This document shows positions 19,905 to 27,277 of a stretch of DNA of 45,938 nucleotides, in pieces. The DNA is taken from positions 1-45,938 of the forward strand of contig JAQVMQ010000004.1 of NCBI GenBank assembly GCA_028703535.1. Direction: 5' to 3'. The position numbers and the translations under genes are program-made. This stretch comes from Candidatus Omnitrophota bacterium (lineage in GTDB: Bacteria; Omnitrophota; Gorgyraeia; Duberdicusellales; 4484-171). How positions within the stretch are numbered: position 1 is the first letter of the stretch; every line of letters starts with the position of its first letter. The notes under the pieces are model-generated. The model saw only the letters and a program-made list of their open reading frames with translations, was not told where the DNA came from and made no database searches.

Positions 19905-21113
19905 TTAGATATTGAGCATTTTGATCATCAAGGCAAGATAATCACATAAATGCCGAGTTATAAGAAAATTGCGCCGAATATATTCTTTGGCATTTTCGCC
20001 TAACTCATTTAAGGCAAGAGGGTTATTAAGTAAATATCTTATTCTATACGCGCAACCCTCAATAGAGTTAACAGTATATCCCGTACGGCCGTAAACTATC
20101 TGAACATTTATTCCACCGACAGCACCGCCAATAACAGGCTTACCTTTCCACATACCTTCCGCAACCGTAAGCCCAAAACCTTCTTTAACAGATTTTTGTA
20201 ATATTATTGTGGCAGCCCGCTGAAAAGCGTTTATCTCTAAATTAGCATCCGGCGGAAGGTCCAGAACAAATATATCTTTATCGTTACCCGCCGCTTCTTT
20301 AACTTCGTTCAATACCTGTAACCCTTCGGGATCATCAGTCGCTCCGCCTCCGGCAAGAACGAGACAACATTCATTATGTTTTTTAACAAGCTCATAAGCT
20401 TTTATTACACCCAAAGGATCTTTGAATCTATCAAAGCGAGAAACCTGCAATATAATGGGCTTATCTCTCGGGATAGCATATTTATCCAAAACTGAATTAA
20501 TTTGTGCCCGCGGCAATTCTTTATTTTTATCGCTCAACGGATCAATTGACGGATAGACTAAAAACTGAGGTATCGCAAGTTTTTGCGCGAAACTCGGCAA
20601 AGAAAAAATAGCACCATCATAGCGCGCGACGTATTCTCTCAAAAAATTCCACACTTTTCTGTTCGGCCGTGAAACATCAATATGACACCGCCATAACCAT
20701 TTGGCCTTTTTGGGTTTTTTATAAATAAAAGCCGCCGGCTGCGGATCATGGATAATCGCAACATCTGAATCAAAAGAAATATTCCTGGCATTTTTCTGAT
20801 TAACTTTTTTGTATTCGTTAAACATCTCATCAGTTATGATCTGAGGCTGCCCTTGAAGAGCATTATGAAAACTTTTTGTTGTTTGATAAAACAACGGTGT
20901 ACCCTGTATAATTTCCCATCGTGTTTGAATACCCAGATTATTAAATAACGGCACTAACCTCAACAGCATTTCGGCCACACCACCGCCCAACTTAGTAGAA
21001 TTAACATGCAATAACGATCTGCCCTTTAACCTATTCACCAAGTTATAAATAAGGTCTATTGTTCCCTTAGGCGCTATATCACGATATGAATCTATTGTTA
21101 TCTCTGTCTTCAT
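19905..21113 (-). CDS. GT4 glycosyltransferase, trehalose synthase TreT-like
   Basis: 402 aa; LHVNSTKLGGGVAEMLLRLVPLFNNLGI, WRCHIDVSRPN, EGFGLTVAEGMWKGKPVIGGAVGGI. Confidence 0.82.
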   Translation of the reverse strand: MKTEITIDSYRDIAPKGTIDLIYNLVNRLKGRSLLHVNSTKLGGGVAEMLLRLVPLFNNLGIQTRWEIIQGTPLFYQTTKSFHNALQGQPQIITDEMFNEYKKVNQKNARNISFDSDVAIIHDPQPAAFIYKKPKKAKWLWRCHIDVSRPNRKVWNFLREYVARYDGAIFSLPSFAQKLAIPQFLVYPSIDPLSDKNKELPRAQINSVLDKYAIPRDKPIILQVSRFDRFKDPLGVIKAYELVKKHNECCLVLAGGGATDDPEGLQVLNEVKEAAGNDKDIFVLDLPPDANLEINAFQRAATIILQKSVKEGFGLTVAEGMWKGKPVIGGAVGGINVQIVYGRTGYTVNSIEGCAYRIRYLLNNPLALNELGENAKEYIRRNFLITRHLCDYLALMIKMLNI

Positions 21114-21751
21114 AATTCTTTCTCACATAAATCAAGTAATTTAGCCCTTAAACCCTCAAGACTGTACATATAGCTGTCTATACTTTCAATCTTATCGGCA
21201 AGATCTTTTTTCCCTAAAACTTCTTCAAGCCATATAGAAAAATCACTTCTGCCTTTTCTATCGCGAATACGGGCTTCAAAAACGTGATTATAAACTGCGC
21301 TTGTATCTATATCACGCAAAGCATTACAAAATTCAGATAAACTGCCGGCCTTAACTCCGGTCTGAACTTGAATTATCTTAGACTGCATAAAATAAAACGG
21401 CTGACCATGCACAACACCTGGAACAACTTTAATCTGAGACAGGTGATCATCAATTATCTCAATAAGCCTTATTCTTACATCCTCTATCCCTTTATCTCCA
21501 TACGGAGAGACTTCGGCAAGTTTCTCGCCCAAAACTCTGTCCCTAACCTGCACAACGACCCATGTCGCGAAATCATTAGGATAGACACCTGCTATATAAG
21601 GATGCCTTAAAAAATAGCTGTGCATGTGACAATAAATAGAATCGCTCGGGACTTCTTCAATAAGCTCCATAAGCCGCTGTTCATCTTCAGCTTTCTGACC
21701 GAGAAGCTCCTTTATTTCCATACACCCCGTAAAATAAAATTCCTGCATCAT
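21110..21751 (-). CDS. DUF5752-like protein coupled to TreT-like gene
   Basis: 213 aa; overlaps the TreT start by 4 bp; SDSIYCHMHSYFLRHPYI...YPNDFATWV. Confidence 0.65.
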   Translation of the reverse strand: MMQEFYFTGCMEIKELLGQKAEDEQRLMELIEEVPSDSIYCHMHSYFLRHPYIAGVYPNDFATWVVVQVRDRVLGEKLAEVSPYGDKGIEDVRIRLIEIIDDHLSQIKVVPGVVHGQPFYFMQSKIIQVQTGVKAGSLSEFCNALRDIDTSAVYNHVFEARIRDRKGRSDFSIWLEEVLGKKDLADKIESIDSYMYSLEGLRAKLLDLCEKEL

Positions 21752-21853
21752 CCCTCCAAAAATAATTAAAACATATTAATTCATTATATACTAACTATAT
21801 AATATTCAAAAACATAAAATATAAAATTAATTTCTAAAGAATTATAGATAAGA

Positions 21854-22741
21854 CTATTTAGATAAAATATAGTGACATATCTTATCCCATATATTTTTTA
21901 TACTTGCAGTAATATCCTCATTACAGTATTCAACGATAGTTTTTCTATTAACCATAGCTTCGACTACGATTTTATTAAATTCGATCTTCCCGGCAAACGC
22001 TATGTTTTCTTCCTGGCAATATCTCTCTATTTGTTCAGTCACATCAACATTAAGATCATACTTATTAACTACCATAATAACAGAAACATTGAAATGACGC
22101 GCAACGGCAACAACCCTTTGAGCATCATGCAACCCCGACAAAGTCGGTTCCGTAACTATTACAGCACAATCAACACCTGATAACGATGCTATAACAGGAC
22201 ATCCTATGCCCGGTGAGCCGTCGATTATTATCCAGTCAGAATTGTTTTTTTCAGCTATCCTTTTCGACTGCTCTCTTACAAGGGTAACAAGTTTACCGGA
22301 GTTTTCTTCAGCTATTCCAAGTTTGGCATGAACCATAATCCCAAATCTAGTCTCTGAAATAAACCATTGGCCGGATAGATTCTCTTTCATCTCTATAGCT
22401 TGTTCAGGACAGGCATTAGCGCAGAATGAACATCCCTCACAAGAAACCGTATCAACCGTAAAATCTTTGGATATAGCGTCAAAACGGCATAATCTTTCGC
22501 ATAGTCCGCATTGAATACATTTATCTTTATCTATAAAAGCTGTTACGCCGCTTTTAAAATCATGCTTCTCCTTAACATCAGGGCTAAGCAATAAATGCAA
22601 ATCAGCCGCATCAACATCACAATCCGCCATAACAACTTTATTATCTCCAGGATTTAAACCAGCCGACAATGCTGCCAAAGAAGCCGTAAAAACTGTTTTA
22701 CCTGTCCCGCCTTTCCCACTTATTACTACTAATTGTTTCAT
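21854..22741 (-). CDS. MinD/Mrp superfamily P-loop ATPase with inserted 2x[4Fe-4S] ferredoxin domain
   Basis: VISGKGGTGKTVFTASLA, CIQCGLCERLCRF...CEGCSFCANACP, DGSPGIGCPV. Confidence 0.93.
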   Translation of the reverse strand: MKQLVVISGKGGTGKTVFTASLAALSAGLNPGDNKVVMADCDVDAADLHLLLSPDVKEKHDFKSGVTAFIDKDKCIQCGLCERLCRFDAISKDFTVDTVSCEGCSFCANACPEQAIEMKENLSGQWFISETRFGIMVHAKLGIAEENSGKLVTLVREQSKRIAEKNNSDWIIIDGSPGIGCPVIASLSGVDCAVIVTEPTLSGLHDAQRVVAVARHFNVSVIMVVNKYDLNVDVTEQIERYCQEENIAFAGKIEFNKIVVEAMVNRKTIVEYCNEDITASIKNIWDKICHYILSK

Positions 22742-23571
22742 GCGATAGTCTCTTTTATTTTACCTAACAACACTAAGAACATATCTTTATATTCTGGAAA
22801 ACACCTTACAAAAGGTTCGCCTTTAGAATAAGCTCTCGCGATATCTTTATTAAAAGGTATTTTCATTAAAATAGGAATCTTTTCTTCAATACAATATTTA
22901 TCCGTTTTATCATCTCCCAGATCCGAACGATTAACAACAACTCCAAAGGGTATTCTTACTTTCCGCAAGACTTCTACTGCCAGCATCAAATCATTCAAGC
23001 CAAAAGGTGTCGGTTCAGTTACCAAAACACAAAAATCGCTCCCAGCTATTGAAGATATAACTGGACATGATGTACCCGGCGGTGAGTCTATAATATTCAC
23101 TCTGTCATTTTTAATATGTTTCTTAACAACACGAATAACCGGCGGCGCCATCGCCTGACCTATGTTAAGCCTGCCATGGACAAACCCTATCTCGTTGATA
23201 GAACCTTCTTCAATAATACCTATTTCTTTATCTACTTCTTTTATAGCTCCTTGCGGACAAAAATAACTGCAAGCTCCACAGCCATGACAAAGTTCGGGAA
23301 AGACTAGCACAGTATCTCCCAATATGGCTAAAGCATTATACGCACAAACATCTTTGCACTTACCGCACGCATTGCACTTTTCTTTATCTATCTCCGGAAC
23401 AGGAATGAAAACCTTTTCCTTGCTTTTAATTTCCGGCTTAATAAAAATATGCGCGTTCGGCTCTTCGACATCACAATCTAAAATGTTCGCGTCCTTAATA
23501 GACAGGGCAAGATTGACCGCCACCGTAGTCTTACCTGTTCCGCCTTTGCCGCTTGCTATCGAAATTATCAT
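22738..23571 (-). CDS. MinD/Mrp superfamily P-loop ATPase with inserted 2x[4Fe-4S] ferredoxin domain (second paralogue)
   Basis: IASGKGGTGKTTVAVNLA, CNACGKCKDVCAY...CHGCGACSYFCP, DSPPGTSCPV. Confidence 0.93.
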   Translation of the reverse strand: MIISIASGKGGTGKTTVAVNLALSIKDANILDCDVEEPNAHIFIKPEIKSKEKVFIPVPEIDKEKCNACGKCKDVCAYNALAILGDTVLVFPELCHGCGACSYFCPQGAIKEVDKEIGIIEEGSINEIGFVHGRLNIGQAMAPPVIRVVKKHIKNDRVNIIDSPPGTSCPVISSIAGSDFCVLVTEPTPFGLNDLMLAVEVLRKVRIPFGVVVNRSDLGDDKTDKYCIEEKIPILMKIPFNKDIARAYSKGEPFVRCFPEYKDMFLVLLGKIKETIA

Positions 23572-23575
23572 AATT

Positions 23576-24202
23576 TTATCTTTCCGCTATAAAAATATCC
23601 TGAAATTTACCCTTATATTTCTTAATCGAAAAATTTTTCTCTTTAAGATACATAAAAAAATTATTTAAACTTATACCCTGTATGTCGTGCTTCTCACCTC
23701 TAGCGCTATGCATTTCATCAATTATTTTAAAGCCTTTTTCATTAAACTCACTAATCGCTATACGCCCTTTAGTCTCCAACACTCTTATAAGCTCATCAGC
23801 AGCTTTAAATGGCTCCGTCAAATGATGCAAAGTATTAAGCGATACTATTACATCAAAACTATCGTCGGTAAAACTCAAATTACACACATCTTCAATTAAG
23901 AAAGCTACATGTTTTTCTAATTTAAAAAACTTTAAATATTCTTTCGCTTTAAGCTGTACATTTTTTTGTATATCAATAGTTATAAAACTATATCCGTTTC
24001 GCGCTAATTCGAGAGTCAAGTTCCCCCTACCTGTCCCAACTTCAAGTATCTTACCTGATAAAGGTAATATTTTATTTAGAAAATATTTACGCTCTTTTTC
24101 AACATCATAGCCCAACGCCTTATATTTATCAGCTTTTTCATTATATTCTTTCAGAATATCCTTACTATTCATAATTTTCTGCCTTAAATTACTTAGACCC
24201 AA
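23576..24202 (-). CDS. class I SAM-dependent methyltransferase
   Basis: ILEVGTGRGNLTLELARNGY, FDVIVSLNTLHHL. Confidence 0.88.
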   Translation of the reverse strand: MGLSNLRQKIMNSKDILKEYNEKADKYKALGYDVEKERKYFLNKILPLSGKILEVGTGRGNLTLELARNGYSFITIDIQKNVQLKAKEYLKFFKLEKHVAFLIEDVCNLSFTDDSFDVIVSLNTLHHLTEPFKAADELIRVLETKGRIAISEFNEKGFKIIDEMHSARGEKHDIQGISLNNFFMYLKEKNFSIKKYKGKFQDIFIAER

Positions 24203-24554
24203 AATGTGAATCTACGCTGGGCCCATCACTGCTATTGTATTCTCCGTTTTTATATTTCTCCACAACCTCATTTACAATGCCATTCACTCCGGTAAAAACC
24301 TCTATACCCGCGGCACTTAAAACACTAAAAGCATTAGGACCTACATTCCCGGTTAAAACAATTTTTACCCCTTTATCGGCTATAAACTGCCCGGCCTGTA
24401 TTCCCGCACCACCTGAAGCGCTGATAGCCAAATTATCCAAACTTTCAAATTCCAAAGTATCCGTATCAACCAAAATAAAATATCGGCATCTGCCAAATCT
24501 CGGATCAACCTGGGCATTCAAATCAGCCCCTTGTGAAGTTACACAGACTTTCAT
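24189..24554 (-). CDS. NifX/NifB-like (dinitrogenase Fe-Mo cofactor/ORP family) protein
   Basis: DPRFGRCRYFILVDTDTLEFE, ASGGAGIQAGQFIADKGVKIVLTGNVGPNAF. Confidence 0.88.
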   Translation of the reverse strand: MKVCVTSQGADLNAQVDPRFGRCRYFILVDTDTLEFESLDNLAISASGGAGIQAGQFIADKGVKIVLTGNVGPNAFSVLSAAGIEVFTGVNGIVNEVVEKYKNGEYNSSDGPSVDSHFGSK

Positions 24555-24570
24555 ATCTTCCTCCTTTTAC

Positions 24571-24969
24571 TTAGTGATCACATTCATCTTTTTCAGGATG
24601 ACTGCACTCCGTCTTATCCAACCCATATCCCTTTCCATCCCCCGGCTTACAAAGGCTTTCACCACCTTTTAAATTACCGGCAATAAGCTCATTTAACACA
24701 TCGTCTACTTTACCTGAAATCCCCATAACAGTTTTTATAGCCTGGTCGGCAAACAACATCTGAGCACGCATCCCCATACCACCGGCTATAATTATATTAA
24801 CATCTCTCTCTTTTAAAAATACCGGTAAAAAACCAGGATGATGCCCCGGGTTAGCAATAACTTCTTTTTTTACAATTTTGTTTTCTTCAACATCAATAAT
24901 AGTAAACTCCGGACAACGTCCGAAATGCGCCGAAACCATGTCTCCATCAGTAGAAATCGCCACTTTCAT
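24571..24969 (-). CDS. NifX/NifB-like (dinitrogenase Fe-Mo cofactor/ORP family) protein
   Basis: MKVAISTDGDMVSAHFGRCPEFTIIDVEENKI; GGAGG SD at 24975-24979 favours ATG at 24969 over the ORF-track start at 24981. Confidence 0.88.
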   Translation of the reverse strand: MKVAISTDGDMVSAHFGRCPEFTIIDVEENKIVKKEVIANPGHHPGFLPVFLKERDVNIIIAGGMGMRAQMLFADQAIKTVMGISGKVDDVLNELIAGNLKGGESLCKPGDGKGYGLDKTECSHPEKDECDH

Positions 24970-25000
24970 AACTACCTCCATTTGAAATGTTAATATTCAG

Positions 25001-25391
25001 TTTCACCTTGATTTCAAATGGCACTGAGCGTGTATCGCGAAGTGCCTCTTATACTAAAAATCAATTTACTTTCACCTTGATTTCAAATGGCACTGAGCGT
25101 GTATCGCGAAGTGCCTCTTATACTAAAAATCAATTCACTTTCACCTTGATTTCAAATGGCACTGAGCGTGTGTCGCGAAGTGCCTCTTATACTAAAAATC
25201 AATTTACTTTCACCTTGATTTCAAATGGCACTGAGCGTGTATCGCGAAGTGCCTCTTATACTAAAAATCAATTTACTTTCACCTTGATTTCAAATGGCAC
25301 TGAGCGTGTATCGCGAAGTGCCTTTTATACTAAAAATCAATTCACTTTCACCTTGATTTCAAATGGCACTGAGCGTGTGTCGCGAAGTGCC
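25001..25391. repeat. tandem array 1: six copies of a 69-bp hairpin-containing repeat (last copy truncated)
   Basis: Unit TTTCACCTTGATTTCAAATGGCACTGAGCGTGTRTCGCGAAGTGCCTCTTATACTAAAAATCAATTYAS; copies start at 25001, 25070, 25139, 25208, 25277, 25346. Confidence 0.97.
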
Positions 25392-25408
25392 TTTATTAAC
25401 ATACGTAG

Positions 25409-25433
25409 GGGCGCCGCTTGTCTGCGCCCTTTT
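25409..25433 (+). terminator. hairpin plus T-tract after array 1
   Basis: GGGCGC-CGCTTGTCT-GCGCCC-TTTT; located between the array and the array-2-like right flank. Confidence 0.6.
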
Positions 25434-25520
25434 CTTTATATTTTATGTTGTTCCATTGTCTTTTTATCTTGTTTCGGACAGGAACAAGCACGATCCTTAC
25501 TAAAAGCTAATGACTATAAC

Positions 25521-25853
25521 CTATTTCCCCGATTCAAGCTCTTTTATCCTATTGTGTATCGCATCAAGTTCCTGCTGTACCGCTTGCGCTTCCATCTTTA
25601 GACTTTCGGCTTCCTGTTGAGGAGTAAAATTATAATTTGCCTGTACACCTAAATTAAAATTCGCATTCGAAAAGCCAAAACCTCTCCCCATACCTCCGGC
25701 AAAGCCGCGCCCCATACCCCTGCCAAAACCCCTTCTCAAGAATCTTCTTCCTGTAGGATACTGACCATTATTGAAATTTACGGCACAATATCCTCTCCCG
25801 CCTCCTGTAAATGCACCCTGACCGTTTGGACCTGTCCCATCAAAACCTGGCAT
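25521..25853 (-). CDS. Gly/Arg-rich DUF5320-like protein
   Basis: MPGFDGTGPNGQGAFTGGGRGYC...RGFGRGMGRGFAGGMGRGFGF, C-terminal coiled coil. Confidence 0.8.
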   Translation of the reverse strand: MPGFDGTGPNGQGAFTGGGRGYCAVNFNNGQYPTGRRFLRRGFGRGMGRGFAGGMGRGFGFSNANFNLGVQANYNFTPQQEAESLKMEAQAVQQELDAIHNRIKELESGK

Positions 25854-25885
25854 AATATACCTCCATTTGAAATGTTAATATTCAG

Positions 25886-26276
25886 TTTCACCTTGATTTC
25901 AAATGGCACTGAGCGTGTGTCGCGAAGTGCCTCTTATACTAAAAATCAATTCAGTTTCACCTTGATTTCAAATGGCACTGAGCGTGTGTCGCGAAGTGCC
26001 TCTTATACTAAAAATCAATTTACTTTCACCTTGATTTCAAATGGCACTGAGCGTGTGTCGCGAAGTGCCTCTTATACTAAAAATCAATTTACTTTCACCT
26101 TGATTTCAAATGGCACTGAGCGTGTATCGCGAAGTGCCTCTTATACTAAAAATCAATTCAGTTTCACCTTGATTTCAAATGGCACTGAGCGTGTATCGCG
26201 AAGTGCCTCTTATACTAAAAATCAATTCAGTTTCACCTTGATTTCAAATGGCACTGAGCATGTGTCGCGAAGTGCC
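25886..26276. repeat. tandem array 2: six copies of the same 69-bp repeat
   Basis: Copies start at 25886, 25955, 26024, 26093, 26162, 26231; same left flank (ACCTCCATTTGAAATGTTAATATTCAG) and right flank as array 1. Confidence 0.97.
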
Positions 26277-26347
26277 CTTTTCTTTATATTTTATATTGTT
26301 CCATTGTCTTTTTGTCTTGTTTCAGACCGGAACAAGCACGATCCTTA

Positions 26348-26815
26348 CTATCTTCGGCATTTCTCACAAAGTCCAGTAAACTGAATTAAATGATCATTTA
26401 TGTTAAAATTATATTTTTCAGATAACCCTTTTTCAATTTTTTTCAAAAGCTCGACTTCATCTTCAATAAAATCTGTATAATCAATAATTTTACCGCATTT
26501 CGTACATATCAAATGATGATGATGTTTTTTACCTTCAGGTCCCTCAATCAATTCATACCTAGCCCTACCGTCACCAAAATCAAACTTATGAACCAGCCCC
26601 AGCTCAACAAGCAATTCCAATGTTCTATAAACAGTCGCAAGCCCTGCTCCCGGATAGATCTTATATACATCATTATATATTTCTTCCGCGCTTAAATGCT
26701 TTGAAGTTTTACTTAAAACCTCTAATATCGCCTGACGGGATATTGTAAGTTTATAACCCTGCCCTTTAACTCTTCCGCACCACCATCCAGCGCCTTTTCT
26801 GCAACCGTGCCTCAT
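26348..26815 (-). CDS. Fur-family metalloregulator
   Basis: YKLTISRQAILEVLSKTSKHLSAEEIYNDVYKIYPGAGLATVYRTLELLVELGLVHK, HHHHLICTKCGKIIDY, CEKC. Confidence 0.93.
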   Translation of the reverse strand: MRHGCRKGAGWWCGRVKGQGYKLTISRQAILEVLSKTSKHLSAEEIYNDVYKIYPGAGLATVYRTLELLVELGLVHKFDFGDGRARYELIEGPEGKKHHHHLICTKCGKIIDYTDFIEDEVELLKKIEKGLSEKYNFNINDHLIQFTGLCEKCRR

Positions 26816-26827
26816 ATGCCCTCCTAA

Positions 26828-26850
26828 ATGAGAATGATTATCATTCTCAT
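26828..26850. promoter_or_regulatory. Fur box upstream of the Fur-family gene
   Basis: ATGAGAATGATTATCATTCTCAT: perfect 11-bp arms around one central base, 13 bp from the start codon. Confidence 0.85.
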
Positions 26851-27089
26851 TATAAGAATACCACTTTAATTAACTGTTGTCAAGGTCATGAAAAATATTT
26901 TTTGTTTAGTTAAAGGACAAAAGACACCTGTAAAAACTTCTAAACTATTCTGGTTCTAAAAACAACCTGTCTCTACGGCGAAATTAGGAAAGAGAAAAAG
27001 GGCAAATGAGACAGCGTAGCGTCAAACGGCTATTACAACAATTTGAATATGCCTTAACACCTTTTTATCACGGGTTAAAACTACTCTCC

Positions 27090-27118
27090 ACCAATTCCAT
27101 CCCTGGGATGGAATTGGT
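27090..27118. repeat. perfect inverted repeat, 14-bp arms with 1-nt centre
   Basis: ACCAATTCCATCCC-T-GGGATGGAATTGGT. Confidence 0.9.
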
Positions 27119-27277
27119 ACAGGGAAGGTGTAATGTTGGTCCCGAAAAGCCCTGAAGGACGAATCGGGAAAGGAAATATTATATACATAACATTTTAAAC
27201 GGAAGGACTAGCTCGAAGAATCCAAGGAATACATGCTACGCCAAGTGACCATCCGGGATAGTCAACATGTATTTATA

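Noticed and set aside
20639-20830. 63-aa minus ORF inside the TreT-like gene (also 18636-18821, 33807-34025 and 41515-41709)
   Set aside because: Alternate-frame ORFs overlapping confidently identified genes on the same strand.
25001-26276. CRISPR array
   Set aside because: The whole 69-bp unit is conserved, including the parts that would be spacers; no cas genes are visible.
26920-27230. Cobalamin or FMN riboswitch
   Set aside because: I could not find the conserved core motifs of either class; kept only as an unassigned structured region.
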